A stretch of DNA of 64,000 nucleotides from JAFARE01 sp963777285 (GTDB taxonomy: Bacteria > Chloroflexota > Dormibacteria > Aeolococcales > Aeolococcaceae). Below are positions 26,435 to 34,404 of this stretch, piece by piece. The stretch is from positions 372,001 to 436,000 of the forward strand of contig CAVZPR010000001.1 in the NCBI GenBank assembly GCA_963777285.1, given 5' to 3'. Position 1 is the stretch's first letter. The number at the start of each line of letters is the position of its first letter. A model generated the notes under the pieces. That model was not told the DNA's origin, did not search any database, and worked only from the letters and a program-made list of their open reading frames with translations. Both the position numbers and the translations under genes were made by a program.

Positions 26435-27688
26435 TCAGGAGGGGATGTTGTTCGCCGAGCAGACGCTTGCGCCCACCGCGCTGCACAGCGCTGACGCGGA
26501 GACGAAGCTGTCCTTGATCACCGTGGAAGCCATGTTCGAGGCGGTGACCCAGATGGGCGTGAGCAGCGACGCCGGCTGCGCCGAGCCGGTGACGCCCTGC
26601 GGCGGTGTGGTCGTCGAGTTCACCAGCGCCGCAGGCGGCTTCAGTCCCGCCCGCAGGAGGGTCGCCAGCGACACGGCGTCCTGTGCCTCGATGTAGATCG
26701 GCTTGTACACGGAGCCGCACTGGTAGCCCTGGAGGATGTGCTCCATGCCCTGCAGCGTCGCATCCTGGCCTGTGGTCGGCACCTTCTTTGGGCCGATGCC
26801 GTCGTTCTTGAGGTCCGTGATGACAGCGTTGCCCAAACCGTCGTTGGCCTCGACCGTGGCGTTGATGTTTGGATGCGCCGTGAACTGCTGCTGGAAGATC
26901 GTGCCGCCGGTCGCGTTGACCCACCCCGGCGTGATGTGGTCGCCCACGAGCTTGTAGCCCATGCTGTTGGTGATGCCCGCGCTGAGCGGCGTCGTCGTGC
27001 TGCCCCAGATCACCGAGTTGTACCCCTGCGCGAACGACACGGCGTTCGGGTCCGTGTCCTCACCGCCATCCAGCTCGAAGACCTGCGGGCTCGAGACCCC
27101 CCAGGCCTGGACGCACGACTCGAAGCCCTGTCCGATGAGCTTGCCCACCAGCTCGTTGTTGAAGCTGACGTAGTACGTGTTGGTCCCGGTGAACGTGGCC
27201 CGGTCGTAGCTGATCACCGTCACGCCGTGCGACTGCGCGTACTGCTGTATCTGCGATCCCACCGTGCTGTCGATGGGATCGAACACGATCACGCTCGCGC
27301 CCTCGGTGATGTCCGACTGCGCGTCGGCGAGCTCCGTCGCGTCGCTGCCCTGGGCGTTGTCGATCTTGAAGCCAGACGACGGGTAGCCGGCGCCCTGGAA
27401 GGCCTTGGCCAGGTACGGAGCGTCGAAGTCCACGTAGCGGGTCGATGATGTGGTGTCGGGGAGGATCACGCCGACGAGCCCGTGGCCCGCCGCGGTCACG
27501 CTTTTCAGCGCGCTCATCTCCGAGAAGCTGCTGTCGAAGGAGGTCACACTGAGCCCGGAGGGGACGGTGGCGCTGCCCGACGAGGATGACGACGGGCTGC
27601 CGCCTCCGCCGCAGGCGGCGGCGATCGCCGCCACTCCGACCAGGCCGCCTATTCGCGCCAGCCGGCTGATTGTGGTTCCGTTCACCAT
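26435..27688 (-). CDS. Sugar ABC transporter substrate-binding lipoprotein (XylF-like)
   Basis: The protein has 417 residues. A lipoprotein signal ends in AAIAAAC with the lipidated Cys26, followed by a Gly/Ser-rich linker. The periplasmic-binding-protein fold shows VGVILPDTTSSTRY, a hallmark of XylF-like proteins, plus SYDRATFTGTNTYYVSFNN and TGQDATLQGMEHILQGYQCGSVYKPI. It is anchored outside the membrane and delivers sugar to the permease. GGAGG lies 7 bases before the ATG. It follows the ROK regulator gene by 39 bases on the same strand. Confidence 0.93.
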   Translation of the reverse strand: MVNGTTISRLARIGGLVGVAAIAAACGGGGSPSSSSSGSATVPSGLSVTSFDSSFSEMSALKSVTAAGHGLVGVILPDTTSSTRYVDFDAPYLAKAFQGAGYPSSGFKIDNAQGSDATELADAQSDITEGASVIVFDPIDSTVGSQIQQYAQSHGVTVISYDRATFTGTNTYYVSFNNELVGKLIGQGFESCVQAWGVSSPQVFELDGGEDTDPNAVSFAQGYNSVIWGSTTTPLSAGITNSMGYKLVGDHITPGWVNATGGTIFQQQFTAHPNINATVEANDGLGNAVITDLKNDGIGPKKVPTTGQDATLQGMEHILQGYQCGSVYKPIYIEAQDAVSLATLLRAGLKPPAALVNSTTTPPQGVTGSAQPASLLTPIWVTASNMASTVIKDSFVSASALCSAVGASVCSANNIPS

Positions 27689-27727
27689 GTCAGTCCTCCA
27701 GTCTCGTTCGGCTTCAACGTCAACCTC

Positions 27728-28945
27728 CTAGCTCGCGGCGGCCGCGGCGTCGCTTTCGATGTCCGATGGGTGCTCGGTGGCGCCGGTCTCGGTCTCCTGC
27801 AGGGCGATGGCCACCGCGCCGAGGACAGCGGTCCGGCCGGCGAGCGCTCCAGCCACCAGTTGCGCCGCGCGCGCGGCCACCGGAATGGCGCGTCGCGAGA
27901 GCCCGTCCTCGATGGCGCTCAGCAGCACGTCGCCCGCCATCGCCAGCTCGCCGCCGACGATGATCAGCTCGGGGTTGACGACGTTGCAGAGGTTTGCCAC
28001 GGCAACGCCGATGTGGCGGCCGGCGTCGGTGATGATCCGGCGGCAGCCGATGTCGCCGTCGTCGCTGAGGCGCAGCAGGTCCTCGAGCGTGAGCGCGTCA
28101 CCGTGGGTGAGCCGCAGCTGCTCGAGCAGCGCCGGCGCGGCCGCCACGGTCTCCAGACAGCCGCGGTTTCCGCAGCGGCACAGCGCGCCGTCTTCGGCGA
28201 TGGTCGTGTGCCCGATCTCGCCCGCCGTGCCCGACGCGCCGCGGTACAGGCGGCCGTTGAGCACGAGCCCGGCGCCGATGCCCGTCGAAAGCTTGAGGTA
28301 GGCGAAGTCGCGGACGCCGCGCCCACGGCCCCAGAGGCTCTCGGCGGCGGCTCCCAGGTTTGCGTCGTTCTCGACCACAACTGGGACGTCGAGCACGGCG
28401 CGGAAGGCTCCGGCGATGTCGACGTCCGCCCAGCCGGGGAGGATGGTTGGCGAGCCGACCTCGCTGGTCGCGTGCACGATCGGACCCGGCAGTCCGACCG
28501 CCATGGCCTTGAGCTCGCCGATGTCGCGTCCGGCGCTTTCGGCGAGGCGACCGACCATGGCGACGCATCGCTCCACACCCTCGGCGGCGCGGTGGCTCTG
28601 CTGCAGGCGGATGTAGTCCTCGGCGACGACCGTGTGCAGCATGTCGGCCAGGGCCACGCGGAGGTGGCGATTGCCGAAGTCCACTCCCGCCACGAGTTCC
28701 GCGTGCGGGTTGAGCACCACGTGCGTGGCCCGGCGGCCGTTCTGGGTGACGGTGGCCATGCTTGCCGTCCCCTCCTCGATCAGCTCGCGGACGATGTTCG
28801 ATACCGACGCGTGCGAGAGGCCGGAGCGACGAGCCAGCTCCGCTTGCGTCATGCCCCCATTCAGTCGCAGCAAGCGCAGGGCGTGCTCCCGGTTGGCTCG
28901 GCGGAGGTCGGTGAGCGACCCGCCGCGACGTCGTCTCCGCTCCAT
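27728..28945 (-). CDS. ROK-family transcriptional regulator
   Basis: The protein has 405 residues from the ATG at 28945. The N-terminal winged helix-turn-helix (MTQAELARRSGLSHASVSNIV, residues 32-52) precedes a ROK sugar-kinase-like domain: VAGVDFGNRHLRVAL at 86-100, GEIGHTTI, and the zinc motif CRCGNRGCLE. It is the first gene of the leftward sugar importer operon and very probably its repressor, with sugar as inducer. Its own promoter region carries two palindromes, which suggests autoregulation. Longer upstream frames lack conserved residues. Confidence 0.93.
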   Translation of the reverse strand: MERRRRRGGSLTDLRRANREHALRLLRLNGGMTQAELARRSGLSHASVSNIVRELIEEGTASMATVTQNGRRATHVVLNPHAELVAGVDFGNRHLRVALADMLHTVVAEDYIRLQQSHRAAEGVERCVAMVGRLAESAGRDIGELKAMAVGLPGPIVHATSEVGSPTILPGWADVDIAGAFRAVLDVPVVVENDANLGAAAESLWGRGRGVRDFAYLKLSTGIGAGLVLNGRLYRGASGTAGEIGHTTIAEDGALCRCGNRGCLETVAAAPALLEQLRLTHGDALTLEDLLRLSDDGDIGCRRIITDAGRHIGVAVANLCNVVNPELIIVGGELAMAGDVLLSAIEDGLSRRAIPVAARAAQLVAGALAGRTAVLGAVAIALQETETGATEHPSDIESDAAAAAS

Positions 28946-28981
28946 TGGCGCGCGCCACTCTGACGTCCTGAGCAGGTGTTT

Positions 28982-28994
28982 GTCAAGCTTTGAC
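28982..28994. promoter_or_regulatory. Palindrome GTCAAGCTTTGAC upstream of ROK operon
   Basis: Perfect 5-bp arms (GTCAA/TTGAC) around a 3-base centre, 37 bases upstream of the ROK start codon. Together with the second palindrome 27 bases further away it forms a likely operator for the importer operon. The binding protein is inferred to be the ROK regulator itself. Confidence 0.5.
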
Positions 28995-29021
28995 GGGCGC
29001 CGGCCCAAAAGAGACACCCTG

Positions 29022-29040
29022 AGCGTCAAAGCCTGACGCT
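29022..29040. promoter_or_regulatory. Palindrome AGCGTCA-N5-TGACGCT upstream of ROK operon
   Basis: Perfect 7-bp arms with a 5-base centre. The core GTCAaAGcCTGAC resembles the nearer palindrome GTCAAGCTTTGAC, so the two are probably two sites for one regulator. It lies between the divergent ROK operon and tRNA-Leu. Confidence 0.5.
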
Positions 29041-29095
29041 TACCCCGAACGCTCAGCCCGAAGAGGACGCCGGCTGCCCGTAGAACTCGGTCGCC

Positions 29096-29181
29096 GCCGG
29101 GCTGGCGAAATGGCAGACGCGGCGGTCTTAAAAACCGCTGGAGGGATGACCTCCATCCGGGTTCGACCCCCGGGCTCGGCA
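29096..29181 (+). tRNA. tRNA-Leu (anticodon TAA)
   Basis: This is an 86-base class II tRNA. The acceptor GCCGGGC pairs with GCTCGGC (one G-T), followed by discriminator A. The anticodon stem GCGGT/ACCGC holds the loop CTTAAAA with anticodon TAA. A long variable arm (GGAGGG-ATGA-CCTCC) and the T-arm GGTTCGACC follow. CCA is not encoded. A degraded recombinase sequence begins directly downstream, which makes this tRNA a probable former integration site. Confidence 0.95.
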
Positions 29182-29239
29182 TTGCTGCACAAGGGATTTC
29201 GGCACATCGCCCAAGGGGCGCGCGTCGCGACGGTTGCCG

Positions 29240-29650
29240 ACGTCCACGGTACCCACGTTTGCCTGGGTGCGCGTCGGATGGGCGCTCGTTTCGGCTGGGC
29301 TGACGTGAACGTTGAGGGGCCGGAACTCATCGTCCGCCAGGCGCTGATCCGCCAGGAGCAGCCTTCTCGAGCTCAAGTGCACGCCGTTGCGCCGGCGTCT
29401 GCCATGGCCCTAGCGCTGGTCGACATGCTTCGTTGGCTCTGGGGGATCGAGGCGGCGAAGCGGCTTCCTTCGGACTGGCCGCTCCGGCTCACATGGCCTC
29501 GTGGTCACTAGAGGAATTGCGGCTGCATGCCACCCGCGCCGCGACGGTTCAGCGGGCGCTCTTCGCTCCCGGGCTGCCGCGCCGACGGAGACACGATCTG
29601 CGCCACGCATGCGCCACGCGGCTGCGGGGCGCAGGTAACGGATCTGGCTC
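29240..29650 (+). pseudogene. Remnant of a tyrosine recombinase (integrase)
   Basis: Two pieces of a phage-type integrase catalytic domain can be read in different frames. At 29281-29360, GARFGWADVNVEGPELIVRQ and ALIRQ match the strand region after the first catalytic Arg (typically GLRWADVDL...LTVRQAL). At 29592-29624, HDLRHACATRL is the HxLRH box with the second Arg. The region between is out of frame, and nothing resembling the final Tyr box follows, so the gene is dead. The next few hundred bases up to 30032 have no convincing gene. Its place immediately behind tRNA-Leu fits a classic integration site. Confidence 0.6.
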
Positions 29651-30032
29651 GACAACCCAAGGGCGATGCGGTACACCAGATCGGCCGACCGCTGCAGCGA
29701 GGGGAGTAGCAGCAGCTCGAAGACCTCGCTTCGGGATCGGCGAGGTAGGCTCGCGCATCCACGGCGTGGATGCACCTTTGCCTCTCCGCATGACGCAGGG
29801 TTCTTGGTTGAAGCGGGCCGGCAGCGCACTCCGATGCGCGAAACCCCACACATGTAGGAGCTCGGGACCACTGCGCCATCGTCCAGGTGCCTGAACAAGT
29901 ATTTAGAGCCGTTTCTGGCCAGCGAGGATCAGCACGGATGGTTGAGTGAGCCATCACAAAACCAGTAGTATTCGCGCCACGCTTGGTCTCGGAACCGACT
30001 GAAGCCAGCGATCGGAGAAAGGGGGGTACGTT
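29651..30032. other. Non-coding or decayed stretch inside the island
   Basis: Open frames here are short and carry no recognisable motif. The last 40 bases contain the ribosome-binding region of the lipase gene (AGAAAGGGGGG before ATG 30033). The composition is more AT-rich near 29890-30010 than the surrounding chromosome, as expected for a promoter in acquired DNA. Confidence 0.4.
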
Positions 30033-32582
30033 ATGGGGCGTCGGTGGACGGCCGCAGCCACGACAGTCGTGATGGCTGCAGCCCTGACCCCCTTGCTGCA
30101 CGCGCAGGCGGGTACTTCTGCAGGCCCCAAGCTTCAGGCGGACGGTCTGCACCGAGCCATGTCCCCGAGCAGTCTTGCGCCGGGTGCGAGACCCATCATC
30201 TTTATCCCTGGCATTCTTGGGTCGTTTCTGCAAGATGCTTCCGGGAATGAGGCGTGGCCTCAAGCATCGAGACTCGTCAACTGCGAGCAGAATCCTTTTG
30301 TGAGTAACCCATACGCGTGCGAGGCGAGTGTACTCGCGCCGATTGCCAATGCGACAGACGGCTCGCCGCAGGCCGGCTCCACAGTGGATGAAGTCGACGG
30401 TTCTCCCCCAATGGGCGGCGCCATCTCGACTGTGAGTGGGCACTTTGTAATGTCGTTTACGGAGCACGTCTACGATGTCCTAGCAGAGAACGCCGCCGCG
30501 GGTGGAAGTGGCTACACCATTGTGCAACCGGGCGACACAACTGGGTTGAGCGCCTGCGCCGTGACTCTACGATGCCTGATTCCCGTGGGTGTCGACTGGC
30601 GCCTCAGTTCCCAGTCCAACGAAGCCGCGATAATGACGGTAATTAACCGCGTGCTCATGCTGACAGGAAGCGATCGAGTGAACATTCTTGCTCACTCACA
30701 GGGCGGGCTCATCGTGAACGCGCTTGTGCACGATCCGAACTCGGTGGGAAAGATCTATCGCGTCGTGACGCTCGGTACGCCATTCCTAGGCGCGACAAAA
30801 GCTCTCGCCGAACTCATTTATAAAGAACCCTGTCAATCGCCGTACTCAAAGTTTGGCGGATTCTTCTCGGGATGTCTGGTAGATCCGCCGGTGGCCCAAT
30901 CGCTCATCGAGAACTATCCTGGGGCTTCCGAACTGTTGCCGTCCCAGGACTACTACGCCGCTTACCCTGGGGCCGGCCCGCTCTTTAACTCCGCAGCCGG
31001 CGCATCCCTGGATTGGTCCAGCGCTCAAAGCACGGTAGCCAGCGCATTGGCGTCACTCACTGCGCCAGCGTCGCCTCGGAACATGGACCTGGTAAACGCG
31101 GCGGAAACGTTTCACTCCAGTGAGGATGCCTGGGCACCGCTGGATCCGGACGTGCGGCTTCTGCGCATGGTTGGTTACGACGCTGCTGATAACACGCCGC
31201 AGTGCGCTTCAGCCCCCTGTAATGCGCAGGGGTCCGTCTCCAATGCTGCTGCAACCATACTCAGTGTTGATACGCAGCCTGGGCATCAAATCATCTACGG
31301 TACAGGTGATGGCACAGTTCCCCTGTTCTCAGCCAGCCTGTACAACCCGTCGGCGTCCTTCGATGACACTGGAAGTTCGAGCAGCAACATGTACTGGTGC
31401 GCGGTATCGCACCTGGGTCTGGCCCAGTCAACCGCCGTCTGGGCTGCAGCTGCCTTATTCTTCGAAGGCACAACAGCCTTCATGCAGGATTCGGTCGGCG
31501 CGACTTGCCCTGACGGCAGCCTAGGCAGCATTTCGTATCTCTTGCCCGGGTTCTCGGCCGTGTCGCTCACCACCTCATTGAGTCCGTCGCTTGTTGGCCA
31601 ACGCGTCGTCTTGACGGCTAGCGTTGTTCCGGCGGACGCGGGGGGGACTATTAGCTTCTACGACGGGACGTCGTCCCTTGGCCAGCCTGTGCTAGTCGCG
31701 AGTGGCCAAGCAGAGTTGAGTATAAGTGCGCTGACTCCAGGGAACCATGTCATCTTGGCGGTGTACTCGGGTACGAGGACCCTTTATCCCGGTGTTGCAG
31801 AGAGTGCCCAATTCGTCAAGGATTTCAGTGCACTGGACGTGGTTGATGGATACGGGGGTGCCCATCCTGTTGACTCCCCACAGTTGCAGACTGCGCCGCC
31901 ATCCTGGCCAGGCTGGGACATCGCCCGCGGCATTGCGCTGCGGCCCGATGGGCAGAGCGGATATGTACTCGACGGCTGGGGCGGTGTGCATCCGTTTGGC
32001 GGCGCGCCTGCGGTGACGGTCACCGGCTACTGGCGCGGCTGGGACATCGCCCGCGGCATTGTGCTGCGCCCCGATGGGCAGAGCGGATATGTACTCGACG
32101 GCTGGGGCGGTGTGCATCCGTTCGGCGGTGCGCCTGCGGTGACGGTCACCGGCTACTGGCGCGGCTGGGACATCGCCCGCGGCATTGTGCTGCGCCCCGA
32201 TGGGCAGAGCGGATATGTGCTCGATGGATGGGGCGGTGTGCATCCATTCGGCGGTGCGCCTGCGGTGACGGTCAGCGGCTACTGGCGCGGCTGGGACATC
32301 GCCCGCGGCATTGTGCTGCGCCCCGATGGGCAGAGCGGATATGTGCTCGATGGATGGGGCGGTGTGCATCCATTCGGCGGTGCGCCTGCGGTGACGGTCA
32401 GCGGCTACTGGCGCGGCTGGGACATCGCCCGCGGCATCGTGCTCGACCGGATTGGAGTTGGTGGTTACGTAGTGGACGGGTTTGGCGGCGTGCACTCGGT
32501 TGGCCAGGACTACGGCGTAACTCTTTCGCCTGGGAGTTACTTCCCGGGCACAGACATAGTGCGTGGGCTCGCGATAGCGTAG
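30033..32582 (+). CDS. Secreted LCAT-like lipase with Ig-like domain and C-terminal 42-residue repeats
   Basis: The protein has 849 residues. A signal peptide (MGRRWTAAATTVVMAAALTP, cleavage near AQA-GT) is followed by an alpha/beta hydrolase of the lecithin:cholesterol acyltransferase type: IFIPGILGS (oxyanion region), the nucleophile Ser222 in ILAHSQGG, Asp in IIYGTGDGTVP, and His in WCAVSHLGL. Residues about 510-600 form a bacterial Ig-like fold (SLVGQRVVLTASVVPADAGG). The remainder is a row of GWDIARGIVLRPDGQSGYV units with DGWGGVHPFGG, as in actinobacterial propeller-like tails. Codon use is visibly less GC-rich than neighbours. It is secreted, probably acting on lipid esters or polymers. 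Confidence 0.88.
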   Translation: MGRRWTAAATTVVMAAALTPLLHAQAGTSAGPKLQADGLHRAMSPSSLAPGARPIIFIPGILGSFLQDASGNEAWPQASRLVNCEQNPFVSNPYACEASVLAPIANATDGSPQAGSTVDEVDGSPPMGGAISTVSGHFVMSFTEHVYDVLAENAAAGGSGYTIVQPGDTTGLSACAVTLRCLIPVGVDWRLSSQSNEAAIMTVINRVLMLTGSDRVNILAHSQGGLIVNALVHDPNSVGKIYRVVTLGTPFLGATKALAELIYKEPCQSPYSKFGGFFSGCLVDPPVAQSLIENYPGASELLPSQDYYAAYPGAGPLFNSAAGASLDWSSAQSTVASALASLTAPASPRNMDLVNAAETFHSSEDAWAPLDPDVRLLRMVGYDAADNTPQCASAPCNAQGSVSNAAATILSVDTQPGHQIIYGTGDGTVPLFSASLYNPSASFDDTGSSSSNMYWCAVSHLGLAQSTAVWAAAALFFEGTTAFMQDSVGATCPDGSLGSISYLLPGFSAVSLTTSLSPSLVGQRVVLTASVVPADAGGTISFYDGTSSLGQPVLVASGQAELSISALTPGNHVILAVYSGTRTLYPGVAESAQFVKDFSALDVVDGYGGAHPVDSPQLQTAPPSWPGWDIARGIALRPDGQSGYVLDGWGGVHPFGGAPAVTVTGYWRGWDIARGIVLRPDGQSGYVLDGWGGVHPFGGAPAVTVTGYWRGWDIARGIVLRPDGQSGYVLDGWGGVHPFGGAPAVTVSGYWRGWDIARGIVLRPDGQSGYVLDGWGGVHPFGGAPAVTVSGYWRGWDIARGIVLDRIGVGGYVVDGFGGVHSVGQDYGVTLSPGSYFPGTDIVRGLAIA
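31911..32414 (+). repeat. Four tandem 126-bp repeats in the lipase tail
   Basis: Units start at 31911, 32037, 32163 and 32289, each encoding 42 residues. Units 3 and 4 are identical over all 126 bases; units 1 and 2 differ by a few substitutions. A degenerate fifth unit begins at 32415 and a partial one precedes 31911. The identity points to recent unequal exchange or gene conversion in a region encoding blade-like repeats. Confidence 0.95.
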
Positions 32583-32730
32583 CTTGCCGTGTTCCCGAGA
32601 TCTTGAAGGATGACCCCGAGTAGCTGAAGACGGTGTATCCGTCCGTCGTACGAGTCATTCGGGAGCGGGGCGCAAGGGACGCCACGGGCAGCTCTTTACG
32701 CCCCAGCAAGGCGGGATTGGCGGCGAGCCC

Positions 32731-33165
32731 TTATCCAGGCCACCCGCGTTCACGGTTCCACTCTCGCGTGGAAGCCACGGCATCGAAGAGGCCGTATATC
32801 CAGAGGAGTACGCCCGTCAACGCGAGCGCGATCGTAGACAGCGCGACAGCCGGCCCCGGATACCCTGGGGAGCAGACTGGCTGACCACCGAATACCGCGG
32901 CAGTGCACTCGTGTGACAACGACAATGCAAGCACCACCGACCCCACCGCCGCCCCATTCCCAAGAACGAAAAGGACCAAGCCTTTCCCAACCTTGCCAGC
33001 GAACATCGTTCCGAGCCCGATCAAGATGAAACTCGCAAAGAAGTGCAGGATGGCACTCCGCCGTGGTCCAGTTGACATCGGCGTAGCGGCAACCGGCACC
33101 CATCGGTAGCCGTCCCAGAACAATCTGCCGTCGGGCGAGTAAACCGGCTGACCTCGATTCTGCAC
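32731..33165 (-). CDS. Small membrane protein with DUF2510-like N-terminus
   Basis: The protein has 144 residues from the GTG at 33165, with AAGGAGG 8 bases upstream. The N-terminus VYSPDGRLFWDGYRWVPV resembles the short Trp-containing motif found at the front of many actinobacterial membrane proteins. Three hydrophobic segments follow (about 41-57, 62-83, 105-128), with a pair of cysteines in the extracellular loop (ECTAAVFGGQPVC). It is encoded 54 bases after the zinc-ribbon gene on the same strand, within the island. Function unknown. Confidence 0.7.
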   Translation of the reverse strand: MQNRGQPVYSPDGRLFWDGYRWVPVAATPMSTGPRRSAILHFFASFILIGLGTMFAGKVGKGLVLFVLGNGAAVGSVVLALSLSHECTAAVFGGQPVCSPGYPGPAVALSTIALALTGVLLWIYGLFDAVASTREWNRERGWPG

Positions 33166-33219
33166 CTTACCGACCTCCTTGGTTCTTGCTGAGCCGCACT
33201 GTCGGTCTTGGCAACCGGA

Positions 33220-33459
33220 TCACTCTGCCCACCCTTCCGTCACCGGAATGCGTCGCGATGCCCGTGGGCCGTCCCGTAGGGCCACAACCTGCTCTCGTGA
33301 TTCGGGATTGAGCAGCAAGTCGACGGCACCGAAGCCGTCGACCACGCCGGAGGCCTCACCGTACCCACATGCCAGGCACCGGCAGACGTTGAACTCGCAT
33401 CCACGGCCGCGACGGTGACGGTGCTCCAGGCCTGGTGCGTCGCAACGCGGGCAGATCAC
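33220..33459 (-). CDS. Small zinc-ribbon protein
   Basis: The protein has 79 residues from a GTG start with AGGGG nearby. Four cysteines form two knuckles, ICPRCDAPG at residues 2-10 and VCRCLACGYG at about 25-34, typical of a structural zinc ribbon as in small regulators or restriction-associated proteins. The rest (DLLLNPESREQVVALRDG) is charged and soluble. It lies next to the small membrane protein gene and could be cotranscribed. No further function can be assigned. Confidence 0.55.
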   Translation of the reverse strand: MICPRCDAPGLEHRHRRGRGCEFNVCRCLACGYGEASGVVDGFGAVDLLLNPESREQVVALRDGPRASRRIPVTEGWAE

Positions 33460-34404
33460 TTGCAGCCCCTGATTTGTGCCGTGGAGGTCGACGGGCTCGT
33501 GAGGAGAATGGGAGAGCTGCAGCGCACCGCGGCTGGATGCGCTGCCCTCGGACGCGGGCCGTTCATCCCAGTTGCGCTAACCATTGGCGCGCCGGGCACC
33601 GAGGCTGCCGACGTAGTCCGTTCAACTCCCGACACGCTCGATTTGGGCGCGGAGATGAAGATCTCGCCAAAGGCCGAGTTGCTCCGCTCCGGGGGATGGC
33701 GCACCCGTGCCGAGTGCTACGTCAGGCCCCGTGGGCTTCAAGACGGCGATCCCCATCATGCGTCCCAACATCTCCAGCCCATGCCTTGCAAAATCGACGA
33801 TATGTCGGCGTGCTTTTGGGCACATGAGCCGTTCGCATCACTCCCGCGCGGTACAGATTCAGCAGTCGGCTCGGGGCGCGAAGCTTGCGCTGCCAAATAG
33901 TCTGGGGCGTCCAGGGAAGTCCCGGGCCGAAGACTGTCGTTCGTCCCTGCCAGAGTTCCCAGCGTCACCTGCCCCCTGTGCATTCGCAGGTCCGCGTGCA
34001 CCGACGTACGTACCCTGGACGGTTGAGCGTCTTGCCCACCCTGGCTGCCCCAACCATCCCCACGCCAGCGCATAAGCGGTGTGCCGACATGCAGAAGGCT
34101 TCGGCGCCAGACCCAACGGCGAGGGCTTGGTGCCGGAACCTTCCACGAGAGTGCTCGCGCTCGCGCGTTACGGCTTCTTGACGACCGCTTTGCCGCGGGA
34201 TCGCCCCGGCCGGCCTCACGGCGAACTCCGGTGCTGCCCCCGACGAGAGAGGCCACGGTATTCACGGCACGACGCACAACGAAGGGAAGCATCCAGCCGC
34301 GGGTCTTCTCCGCAAGAACGCGTAAGGCTGCCAGCGCGAAGATGGTTCCGCGCAACTTCGGATAGCTGCTCAAGGCCCACATCCACGTGCGACTCGCCCG
34401 AGTA
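33460..34404. other. Island end without a confident gene
   Basis: Several overlapping frames are open on both strands but none shows a known motif or consistent codon bias. The most protein-like piece is on the minus strand from ATG 34382: a helix-forming start (MWALSSYPKLRGTIFALAAL, then RVLAEKTRGWMLPFVVRRAV) that loses coherence after about 60 residues. It may be a decayed or frameshifted small protein. No copy of the tRNA-Leu 3' end was found here by eye. Confidence 0.4.

Noticed and set aside
31911..32414. CRISPR-like or non-coding repeat array
   Set aside because: The repeats are contiguous without spacers, have a period of 126 bases (multiple of 3) and stay in frame as 42-residue units of the lipase.
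34200..34404. Possible attR copy of the tRNA-Leu 3' end closing the island
   Set aside because: No stretch resembling GGTTCGACCCCCGGG was seen in this area; a computed repeat search would be needed.
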